Source: a virus. From it: a stretch of DNA of 34,960 nt. The stretch lies in IMG/VR virus record IMGVR_UViG_3300036715_000350, positions 1-34,960 of that record. One strand, 5' to 3'. Positions 21,433-28,602 of the stretch are shown here, piece by piece; the stretch's first letter is position 1; the number at the start of each line of letters is the position of its first letter. Below the pieces are notes generated by a model. The model saw only the letters and a list, made by a program, of their open reading frames with translations, was not told where the DNA came from and made no database searches. The translations under genes were made by a program, and so were the position numbers.

Positions 21433-22695
21433 ATGAGTTACGTTTCTAATATCGTCGCTAAAATCTTTGGCTTTAATAGTATTAATGGAATGTACACGCA
21501 GTCAATTTACGACCGAAAGAATCCCATTCTTATCGACACCCAAAATAAGCTGGAAATCTATAAAACCATTCCACATTTTCAATCTGTCATTAATATTTTA
21601 GCCGATATGTTTAAAAACATGGAAATAAAATTATACGACAAAAAAACGGGTGAACAAATTGAGAATCACCCTGTGTTGGACCTACTAAAAAAGCCTAACC
21701 CGTTGCGCTCATTTGAAGAATTTTTATATGAGTACTATGTTTTTAAGTCGGTATTTGGCAATGCTTTTATATATCAAATTAAAGGACTACCGAGCGCGTT
21801 ACCTTCCATTATGTGGAACTTACTACCAAGCGATGTTGAGGTTGTGCCTACGGGTAAGCTATACAACCAAAGCACCATTGATGGTATCATTAAGACGTAC
21901 AAGGTATATGACCAATCTACTTATATTAACGTGTCGCCAAGCGATATGATATATAAGAATGAAGGTGTAGGCGGTAATATGATCACTTCAATTAGCAAGG
22001 TAGATGCTTTGCAACTTCCTTTATCAAATATAGTAGGCGCATTAAAGAGTGAGAATGTGTTAATAGTTGAGCGTGGCGCAGAAGGTATATTAAGCAATGA
22101 GAGTAGCGCAGATGGTGGGGCGATACCTTTAGGCAAAGAAGAGCGTGAGAGAATAACGCGTGAAATGGATAGGACTTACGGGATATTCGATGGACAGAAG
22201 CGTAAGATAATAACCAATAGCTCGTTGAAGTGGCAGCCTATGAGTTTTCCAATGAAGGATTTGATGCTATTAGAATGTATTGAATCGGACTTTCAAAGTA
22301 TTTGTGCTGCTTACGGTGCTGATAGGGATTTATTCCCAAGCACGAAGGGGGCAACATTTGAGAATAAGAACAACGGACTAAAGGCAACATATCAAAACAC
22401 TATCCAACCTCAGGCGGATGACTTTATTAATACGTTGAATAATGCGTTAGGGCTATATAAGCAAGGGCTTTATTTAGAGGCTTGTTATGACCACGTGCCA
22501 GTGTTACAAGAGGATAAGCAAATGGAAGAGCAAGCAGAGAAAACAGAAGCTGAAACAAACAGCATAAACATTAATACTATCATTTTATTGAATGGTGCTG
22601 TTACGCGAGGCGAAATAAGCCGCGATGTGGCAATTAACATTCTAAGCGGTGTTATGGAGTGCGATGTTGAAGAATCAAAAATGTACATCAATTAA
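21433..22695 (+). CDS. Portal protein (HK97 family)
   Basis: A 420-residue protein forming the ring through which DNA enters the capsid. It shows HK97-type portal features: 'HFQSVINILADMF', 'HPVLDLLKKPNPL', 'LPSDVEVVPTGKL' and 'DMIYKNEG' in family order, with an acidic C-terminal tail. ATG 21433 follows an A-rich leader. It stands between terminase and protease as in HK97-type genomes. Confidence 0.9.
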   Translation: MSYVSNIVAKIFGFNSINGMYTQSIYDRKNPILIDTQNKLEIYKTIPHFQSVINILADMFKNMEIKLYDKKTGEQIENHPVLDLLKKPNPLRSFEEFLYEYYVFKSVFGNAFIYQIKGLPSALPSIMWNLLPSDVEVVPTGKLYNQSTIDGIIKTYKVYDQSTYINVSPSDMIYKNEGVGGNMITSISKVDALQLPLSNIVGALKSENVLIVERGAEGILSNESSADGGAIPLGKEERERITREMDRTYGIFDGQKRKIITNSSLKWQPMSFPMKDLMLLECIESDFQSICAAYGADRDLFPSTKGATFENKNNGLKATYQNTIQPQADDFINTLNNALGLYKQGLYLEACYDHVPVLQEDKQMEEQAEKTEAETNSININTIILLNGAVTRGEISRDVAINILSGVMECDVEESKMYIN

Positions 22696-22703
22696 AATAA
22701 AAA

Positions 22704-22732
22704 TTTGGCAATTAATAAAGTAGTTATTTTTG
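22704..22732 (+). promoter_or_regulatory. Late promoter before the protease gene (TTTGGCAAT type)
   Basis: -33 TTTG (22704-22707), GCAATTAATAAAGTAGT spacer (17 bases) and a perfect -7 TATTTTTG (22725-22732). The -7 box ends 7 nt before ATG 22740, so the transcript would be almost leaderless. Confidence 0.7.
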
Positions 22733-22739
22733 AAAAGAA

Positions 22740-23606
22740 ATGGAAGAAGCGAAAAAACATATAGTAAGTGAAGCCGAAAAAAAAGCGGCTCATTACTCAG
22801 TTAAGTATGCCGATGCTAATATAATTGATGTTAGCACCTCATCACGAATAGTTACGGGCTTCTTTAATTCTTATAACTTTTTCGACTCAGATAAGGACGT
22901 ATTAATAATGGGCGCGGCTAAGAAGTCAATCGAAGAGCGCGGAGTTAACAGCAATGCGGTGGCTAAAATTAAACACGCATTAAATCACGACTTAACGACA
23001 TTAGTAGGTAAGTTGCAAGTGCTGGAGGAAACGACTAAGAACGGTATTACGGGCATTTACTTTGAATCTAAGATAGCCAACACTACTTTGGGGAATGATA
23101 CTTTGATTAACTACAAAGAGGGCATCTACGACAATCATTCGATAGGTTTCAAATACAACCAGCTTTCGTTAATTGAATCGGAAAAGAATCCCGTTGCTTG
23201 GAATGAGGTAGTAAGTAAATTGATGAATCCTGACGAAGCGGAAAAGTTTGGCTATTTATATATAGTTAAAGAAATTAATCTATTCGAGGGTTCAACCGTT
23301 GCCTTTGGCGCAAATTCATTAACACCTTTCTTAGGTGTTAAAAGTGGCAGTAAGGAGTCAATGACATTAGCATTAGTAAGCAAATTAAACCAGCTTGAAT
23401 ATACCGTTAAAAACGGAATGCAAAGCGAAGATATGTTAAGCACGTTTGAATTGCAAATTAAACAATTCAAGCAGATACTAAAAGAGATTGAAGTAGCAGA
23501 AACCTTTGATAAGTCCACACTTGCAAAAGTGCCGAGCGAAGCAAAATCAAGCGAAACAGTACAAAAATTCGATATAAATTCAATTATTAAAAACTTAAAT
23601 TTCTAA
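22740..23606 (+). CDS. Prohead protease (HK97 type, S78 family)
   Basis: A 288-residue protein. The protease core lies in residues 30-200: 'FFNSYNFFDSDKDVLIMGA', His79/His83 in 'KHALNHD' and Ser134 in 'DNHSIGF', the expected His and Ser catalytic residues. The remainder is a helical C-terminal tail with coiled-coil-like character that could act in scaffolding or capsid binding. It would trim the capsid N-terminal region during maturation. It lies 3 nt before the capsid gene. Confidence 0.9.
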   Translation: MEEAKKHIVSEAEKKAAHYSVKYADANIIDVSTSSRIVTGFFNSYNFFDSDKDVLIMGAAKKSIEERGVNSNAVAKIKHALNHDLTTLVGKLQVLEETTKNGITGIYFESKIANTTLGNDTLINYKEGIYDNHSIGFKYNQLSLIESEKNPVAWNEVVSKLMNPDEAEKFGYLYIVKEINLFEGSTVAFGANSLTPFLGVKSGSKESMTLALVSKLNQLEYTVKNGMQSEDMLSTFELQIKQFKQILKEIEVAETFDKSTLAKVPSEAKSSETVQKFDINSIIKNLNF

Positions 23607-23609
23607 AAA

Positions 23610-24845
23610 ATGGAAGCACAAGACCAAAAAGCGTTAGTTGACGCTATCAACATTGAAGTTGGTAAAAAATTAGATGCTGCAAAGAGCGCATCAAACGATG
23701 AAATCACTTCATTGAAATCTGAATTAGAGGCTGTGAAGGCTGCTAAAGATGAGCTGAAAAGTGAAGTTAACGGTGAAATCGTTAAATTGAAAGCAGCTAA
23801 CGAAGCGGCATTCATTAAGGCTGATTCTTACAAAACATTAGCTGACCAATTTGTTGATGGGTACAAAGCAATCATCAAAGAAAATGGTGCTGAAAAAATG
23901 AAGAAAAAAGGCTTTAGCGCGCAAATTAATGTTAAGGCTGCTGGCACTATGACTACTGCTAACATTGACGCGGTAGGTACTAACAGTATTCCTTACCAAT
24001 TAGCTTCTTTCTCGGCTGGCTTAGTTGCTACTCACAGACGTAGACCTTTCATCATTGACCTTACTAACTTTGGTCGTACGGATAAAATGTACGTGCAATG
24101 GGCTGAAATGGCTAACAATGACCCTGGTACTGCTGGCATGACTTCGGAAGGTGGGGCTAAGACTCAGGAAGATTTTGATGTTAACGAGAAATCGGCTAAA
24201 GTAGAAAAGGTAACGGCATACACTAAAGTTTCTTTGGAAATGTTAGATGACGTTGCTTTCATGGAAGCGGAAATCAGAAATAACCTAATTGAGTTAATCG
24301 CCCTTAAAGCAGATGCTCAAGTATTAGGTGGGAACGGAACAACTCCGAACTTAAACGGTATTACTACTCAGTCAACTACTTATGCTGCTGGTTCATTTGC
24401 TGGCACTTTTGGAACTGCTGCTAATAACTTCGATGTATTGCGTACTGCAATCAATCAAGTTGAGGCTGCTAACTACTTACCTTCTGCAATCGTGTTGCAC
24501 CCAACAGATGCGACTTTCATGGAGTTGACAAAAGATACTACTAATGGTTATGTTGCACCTTCATTATTCTTAGTGAGTAATGGTGTTACTACTTTTGCTG
24601 GTATTCCCGTAATTAAAAATACTGGCGTAACAGCTGGTACTTTCTTATTAGGTGATTTCAACCAAGTGAATGTTAGAATGCGCCAAGATGCTACCATTTC
24701 AATGGGTAACGAAAATGACGACTTTACTAAAAACCTAATCACTATCCTTGCGGAAATGAGATTAGTATGCTACATTCCTTCGAATAGAGTGTTGTCATTG
24801 GTAACGGGTTCATTTTCGACTGCAAAAGCAGCATTAAACGCTTAG
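23610..24845 (+). CDS. Major capsid protein (HK97 fold)
   Basis: A 411-residue protein. Residues 1-100 form a charged coiled-coil 'delta' region ('EITSLKSELEAVKAAKDELK'), probably removed by the protease near residue 105-115. The shell domain follows: 'ANIDAVGTNSIPYQLASFSA', 'FIIDLTNFGRTDKMYVQWAE', 'TKVSLEMLDDVAFMEAEI' and 'ALKADAQVLGGNGTTPNLNG', all in the expected order. The strong terminator after it fits a very abundant product. Confidence 0.95.
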   Translation: MEAQDQKALVDAINIEVGKKLDAAKSASNDEITSLKSELEAVKAAKDELKSEVNGEIVKLKAANEAAFIKADSYKTLADQFVDGYKAIIKENGAEKMKKKGFSAQINVKAAGTMTTANIDAVGTNSIPYQLASFSAGLVATHRRRPFIIDLTNFGRTDKMYVQWAEMANNDPGTAGMTSEGGAKTQEDFDVNEKSAKVEKVTAYTKVSLEMLDDVAFMEAEIRNNLIELIALKADAQVLGGNGTTPNLNGITTQSTTYAAGSFAGTFGTAANNFDVLRTAINQVEAANYLPSAIVLHPTDATFMELTKDTTNGYVAPSLFLVSNGVTTFAGIPVIKNTGVTAGTFLLGDFNQVNVRMRQDATISMGNENDDFTKNLITILAEMRLVCYIPSNRVLSLVTGSFSTAKAALNA

Positions 24846-24851
24846 TTAATC

Positions 24852-24877
24852 GGGTGAGGAATTAAAAAACCTCACCC
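24852..24877 (+). terminator. Hairpin after the capsid gene
   Basis: GGGTGAGG (24852-24859) pairs perfectly with CCTCACCC (24870-24877) around an A-rich loop; a short T run follows. It would end or attenuate transcription after the capsid gene, raising capsid over downstream products. Confidence 0.8.
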
Positions 24878-24892
24878 TTTAATATTTAATTT

Positions 24893-25072
24893 ATGGCAAA
24901 GAAAATAAAAGAAGATGTGATAGTTGAGGTTGTGCAAGTTGCCGAGATTAAAGGCAATGTATCAATCGAAATCATCAAAGATACCCAACACTTAAAGGTT
25001 GGTGAAATCTATAAAGAGAGCGGTGATATTGCAGCTAATTTAATAGCTAAAGGCATCGCGAAGATTATATAA
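24893..25072 (+). CDS. Small capsid-associated protein (head decoration/completion type)
   Basis: A frame of 59 codons from ATG 24893 to TAA 25070. Pattern: beta-type N-terminus, then 'QHLKVGEIYKESGDIAANLI' and 'AKGIAKII'. Small genes with this end pattern lie just after capsid genes in many phages. It sits between two terminators, so its level may be set apart from its neighbours. A minor head protein is inferred. Confidence 0.55.
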   Translation: MAKKIKEDVIVEVVQVAEIKGNVSIEIIKDTQHLKVGEIYKESGDIAANLIAKGIAKII

Positions 25073-25093
25073 GACGTTTGTTTTGCTTGTTGG

Positions 25094-25124
25094 GGGTAGG
25101 AGTGATTACCTACCCTTTTTTTTT
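25094..25124 (+). terminator. Rho-independent terminator
   Basis: GGGTAGG (25094-25100) pairs with CCTACCC (25109-25115), followed by nine T (25116-25124). A textbook hairpin plus T run between the head and neck genes. Confidence 0.9.
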
Positions 25125-25135
25125 AAACTTATTTT

Positions 25136-25699
25136 ATGGCATCAATATTAGTTAAAACAACCGATTTTACAGGGCTTTATGCGATAGCGCAGACAAGCTA
25201 TACAACACCAATAGTTCAGGCTTATATTGATGAGTTTGAAAAGACATTTATAAGAAAATTACTTGGCTTAGAGTTGGGCGATTTGTTTATAGCTACGGTA
25301 GTAAATAACGCGCCCGTTGGTGCAAGATACTTAGCTGTATTCAATCCATTAGCAATTCAAGTTAGCGGCTTAAATTCGGGAGTGTTTTTAAACGGTCAAA
25401 ATTGGGTAACGGGAAGGATATTCGAGAGCAGAGGAATGAAGGAAATACTAAAAGGTATTATTTATTGCCTTTATGTACAAGGTACTCAGTCGCATCATTC
25501 ACAAAGCGGAGTTGCAAAGGCAACAGCAGATGTAAGCATCATAATGAGCGGCGAGAATGCGGCTCGTATGGGAGAAATTAGACACAACGGAATAATAAGT
25601 GATTGGGAGGCGGTGCAATATTATATATCGCAAAATCACGCGACTTATACCGAATACGATGGCTTGGAATTACAACCTAAATACAGCGCGATACTATGA
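25136..25699 (+). CDS. Head-tail connector (adaptor) candidate
   Basis: A 187-residue mostly helical protein. 'YTTPIVQAYIDEFEKTFIRK' and 'LLGLELGDLF' resemble the opening helices of gp6/gp15-type connector proteins of Bacteroidota phages, followed by 'GMKEILKGIIYCLYVQGTQS'. It is the first gene after the capsid group, where the adaptor is normally found. Family match is by pattern, so moderate. It overlaps the next gene by 4 nt. Confidence 0.65.
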   Translation: MASILVKTTDFTGLYAIAQTSYTTPIVQAYIDEFEKTFIRKLLGLELGDLFIATVVNNAPVGARYLAVFNPLAIQVSGLNSGVFLNGQNWVTGRIFESRGMKEILKGIIYCLYVQGTQSHHSQSGVAKATADVSIIMSGENAARMGEIRHNGIISDWEAVQYYISQNHATYTEYDGLELQPKYSAIL

Positions 25700-26394
25700 C
25701 GTATAAGACCGACATAATAGACTATATAGGCGACGTGCTGAATGATGTCGACAAAACAATAACAATACTAAGCACTACCAATCCCTCAGGCGGTGTGTAC
25801 ATTATAACCGTTGACGATGTAAAGTGGATACAACCAAGTATAATTCTGTCAATAGGTGGCAACGATTACACCGTAAGTTCAATATCGGGCTGTGTGATTA
25901 CGCTATCGGGCGCAAGTGCCATCGTGGTAAGTACATTCACTTTACCAACGGTTTACTTTTTTCATGGTACGGTCAAAGAAACAAATATAACACTAACCAA
26001 GAGGCAATTCGATACTGACAAAACACCGTTGGTTTATTTATTGGAAGTATTTAGCGAAAGGTTTAACGAAGATTACGACGAGTTTGAGCGCGTGAGTGAT
26101 TTGCGTTTATTTTTTCTTACTCATGCTGACTTTGAGAATTGGGAAGTAGATGACTTCTATTCTAATTCTATTAAGCCAATGCAACGCCTTACTCAACACT
26201 TTATCGACACATTAAACAAGCAGGTGCGCGTTCAACAAATAAGAGATTATGAATTAACTAATCTCTCTCGTTTTGGTGTGTATGTGAATAATAAAGGTTT
26301 TGAAGCTACACTATTCGAGGATAAATTAAGCGGTGTTGAGCTGCGTATATCGTTGGAATTGCGGAAGCCTACCGATTGTGTTGGCTACTGCTAA
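25696..26394 (+). CDS. Neck / head-closure or tail-completion candidate
   Basis: A 232-residue protein. The N-terminal 90 residues form a beta-type domain ('SGGVYIITVDDVKWIQPSII' and 'GGNDYTVSSISGCVITLSGA'), followed by a helical region with 'LVYLLEVFSERFNEDYDEFE'. It sits between the connector and the tail tube, the place for head-closure and tail-terminator proteins, and starts within the stop of the connector (ATGA-type overlap). I cannot tell which of these roles. Confidence 0.5.
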   Translation: MTYKTDIIDYIGDVLNDVDKTITILSTTNPSGGVYIITVDDVKWIQPSIILSIGGNDYTVSSISGCVITLSGASAIVVSTFTLPTVYFFHGTVKETNITLTKRQFDTDKTPLVYLLEVFSERFNEDYDEFERVSDLRLFFLTHADFENWEVDDFYSNSIKPMQRLTQHFIDTLNKQVRVQQIRDYELTNLSRFGVYVNNKGFEATLFEDKLSGVELRISLELRKPTDCVGYC

Positions 26395-26400
26395 AAAAAA

Positions 26401-26429
26401 TTAGGCAATAAAAATAAAAAGTAAATTTG
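26401..26429 (+). promoter_or_regulatory. Late promoter before the tail tube gene
   Basis: TTAG (26401-26404) followed by GCAATAAAA, a 17-base spacer and a perfect -7 TAAATTTG (26422-26429). It shares the (T)GGCAAT flank with the promoters at 21391 and 22704. Confidence 0.65.
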
Positions 26430-26465
26430 AACTATTAATTAATATAAATTTTAAAATTAGAAATC

Positions 26466-27395
26466 ATGGCAAATTGTTGCAGTCTTACAGTCGCAAATAC
26501 AGGGTTTGGCTGTACCCCCATTATGGAAGTAGTGGAGAAATTTATTGAGGTTTCATACTTTAAAGGAGATGGAACTATCAATGAAATTGATTTGACAGAT
26601 ACGTTCAACTTGGCTTATTTTACCGCGCTGGTGAATGATGCCGACGAAACGCTTCGCTGGTATCCTTTGCCATTCGTGAAGAATATGGTAGATGAGCGCG
26701 CGGATTCTGACTTTGAAAGTTTCGACGATAAAACGAGAATTGAGCGTCAAGTTGGTATTCGTTCAGTTAAGACAATCATTACTACTTTAGGAAATAACGC
26801 TGGTGCGGTATCACCTCAAATGGTTGGTAAGATTAACGATAAGAAATGTAAAGTTTCGGGATTGTTTGGTGTTACTAAATCTAAGCAATTAGTTGGCGAA
26901 ATGATTAACGATGGTTATTTAGCGCCGATTAGAATTGATAACGGCTCTTTAATGGCTATTTTAGTTAAGACTGGCTCAGGTGCAATCACGCAGAAAATTA
27001 ACTTAGGCTTCGACTGGCATATTGATGTGCAAGATGAAAGACTTCGTACTTTGGAAGCAGACGAAATGACGACAGATATTAGCTTGTTAAATGGCTTATT
27101 AGATGTTACTTCTGTATATTCTGCAATCGGTCAAACTTCGTTTAAAGCAACGCTTAAAACTATTTTCGGAACATTCGTTAATCCTTTATTAGTTGAAGGC
27201 TTAGTAGCTGGCGACATGGCATTGTACAACATTACTGATAGCGCAAACGTAACTATCACAAGTGCTGTTGAAGCGCCTGATGGAACGTACACAATTAGTT
27301 ATGCTACTCAAACGGTTGCAGACGTGTTGAGGTTGACCATCACTAAAGATGGTTTTGATTTTACAGCTGTTACAGCTAACACTATCACAATATAA
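26466..27395 (+). CDS. Major tail tube protein
   Basis: A 309-residue protein with an N-terminal Cys-containing start ('ANCCSLTVANTGFGC'), a central tube-type domain, and a C-terminal beta domain of about 70 residues ('NVTITSAVEAPDGTYTISYA') that looks Ig-like and would project from the tail surface. It has its own promoter and a terminator behind it, as expected for an abundant product before the tape measure genes. The family is inferred from position, size and domain plan. Confidence 0.7.
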   Translation: MANCCSLTVANTGFGCTPIMEVVEKFIEVSYFKGDGTINEIDLTDTFNLAYFTALVNDADETLRWYPLPFVKNMVDERADSDFESFDDKTRIERQVGIRSVKTIITTLGNNAGAVSPQMVGKINDKKCKVSGLFGVTKSKQLVGEMINDGYLAPIRIDNGSLMAILVKTGSGAITQKINLGFDWHIDVQDERLRTLEADEMTTDISLLNGLLDVTSVYSAIGQTSFKATLKTIFGTFVNPLLVEGLVAGDMALYNITDSANVTITSAVEAPDGTYTISYATQTVADVLRLTITKDGFDFTAVTANTITI

Positions 27396-27400
27396 TCTAA

Positions 27401-27427
27401 GGGGAGGGCTTAGGCTCTCCCTTTTTT
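27401..27427 (+). terminator. Terminator after the tail tube gene
   Basis: A G-rich arm (GGGGAGGG) and a C-rich arm (CTCTCCC) close a small hairpin, at least 5 pairs (GGGAG with CTCCC), followed by six T. It would limit read-through into the tail assembly genes. Confidence 0.8.
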
Positions 27428-27440
27428 AAACTAAATAAAC

Positions 27441-27710
27441 ATGGCAAAAGAAAACGAATTTTTAAAAGTGGGTGGCATAACGTGGGCGCTTTACGGTGTT
27501 TCATGTTTAACCAAAGATGAATTTGTATCTATGTACAAAGGTAACGCTCATCTTACAGATGGCTTAGATAAGATTTGGGCGACTTTAAAGGCAGAGTGCA
27601 AAGCTAAAGGTATTGTATGGAAGGAAGATGTATTAGATGCAGCGCCTGAGAATACAGATTTAGCCGTACCAAGTGAAAAGAAAAAGAAAAAGAAGATTAT
27701 AGAAGAGTAG
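27441..27710 (+). CDS. Small tail-assembly protein candidate
   Basis: An 89-residue protein with a globular first part ('FLKVGGITWALYGVSCLTKD') and a flexible end holding six consecutive Lys (KKKKKK). It lies right after the tail tube gene, where tail assembly chaperones are usual. I checked the Lys-rich A-run for a programmed -1 frameshift: the next gene is in the same frame and no canonical slippery heptamer is in register, so none is called. Confidence 0.5.
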   Translation: MAKENEFLKVGGITWALYGVSCLTKDEFVSMYKGNAHLTDGLDKIWATLKAECKAKGIVWKEDVLDAAPENTDLAVPSEKKKKKKIIEE

Positions 27711-27713
27711 CAA

Positions 27714-28172
27714 ATGAAAGCCTTAGCTGATTTACTTAAAAGAATAATTGGCATTGAAAAAAAGGCTGATAAATTCTTTGTTGAAATTTTGAAGGATAGC
27801 AACGTACAAGCTCAGATAATTGATTTAAATTTAGAGCAGATGTACGAAGGAGGGATAGATAGCGAAGGGAATAGTTTAGGGCAATACGCACAAATAACGG
27901 TCAGCTATTGGAAGCCTTTAGCAAGGAGTTTAGGCAACGATGGAAGGAAAGACCACATAACGCTAAAAGATACGGGCGAATTTTACAAATCATTTAGAAT
28001 TAAGTTAGAAAATGACGGGTTCAGAATCACAGCCAACGCAATCAAAGAAGATACGGACTTGGCGCAAATTTACCCTAAAGTCATTGGACTTAGCAAAGAG
28101 AGTAAAGCAATGGTTAGCGAACTTATTACACCGTATTTTATTGAAAGCATACGGGCGCAAATACTGGGATAG
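27714..28172 (+). CDS. Tail-completion/virion morphogenesis-like protein
   Basis: A 152-residue protein starting 3 nt after the previous stop. 'HITLKDTGEFYKSFRIKLEN' and the last part 'ELITPYFIESIRAQIL' match the pattern of phage virion-morphogenesis/tail-completion proteins (gpS or HK97 gp10 types). It would help close the tail or join it to the head. The order after the tail tube is slightly unusual for HK97-type phages. Confidence 0.55.
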   Translation: MKALADLLKRIIGIEKKADKFFVEILKDSNVQAQIIDLNLEQMYEGGIDSEGNSLGQYAQITVSYWKPLARSLGNDGRKDHITLKDTGEFYKSFRIKLENDGFRITANAIKEDTDLAQIYPKVIGLSKESKAMVSELITPYFIESIRAQILG

Positions 28173-28182
28173 CATTGAAGAT

Positions 28183-28602
28183 ATGCCGATTTATGATTGG
28201 TTTAAGTGGCACGAGGAAAAGGATAATACATATTTAAGTAAGACGCGCAAAATAGGTTCTTTGGTTAATTACTTTGGCGATAAGATAATGACACAATTTA
28301 TTGAGCGTTTCGGCTTTAGTGAATCGTTTATAAGGACCTTAGAAAAGGAAAAAGAATTAGTGTTATTACAAGCGAGAAGGGCAATTACAGATGATAGGAG
28401 TTTAAACGCGTTCATCAAGATTTGCGAGCTGGAGATTGAGGCATTAAAAAAAGAAACAACAGAGCGTGCCGACTTTTACGAAATTAAAGGAATGTTAGAG
28501 CATGAAATAGGATTTCAAATTAACATAAAAAAAATAAGTGTTGCGGAATATTACACCTATTTTAAAGCACTTAAAAAAATAAGACCTAAGCAAAATGGCT
28601 GA
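28183..28602 (+). CDS. Tail assembly chaperone-like protein
   Basis: A 139-residue protein from ATG 28183 (MPIYDWFKWHEEKDNTYLSK). The frame is open upstream, and 'YGRKYWDSIEDMPIYDWFKW' reads like one conserved stretch, so a TTG at 28141 is an alternative start that would overlap the previous gene. It is helical and charged, immediately before the tape measure gene, which it overlaps by 8 nt; this is the usual place for tail assembly chaperones. Confidence 0.55.
   Translation: MPIYDWFKWHEEKDNTYLSKTRKIGSLVNYFGDKIMTQFIERFGFSESFIRTLEKEKELVLLQARRAITDDRSLNAFIKICELEIEALKKETTERADFYEIKGMLEHEIGFQINIKKISVAEYYTYFKALKKIRPKQNG

Noticed and set aside
27678-27714. Programmed frameshift at the Lys-rich A-run of the 27441 gene
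   Set aside because: The following gene is in the same frame and the runs are not in register as a canonical slippery heptamer.
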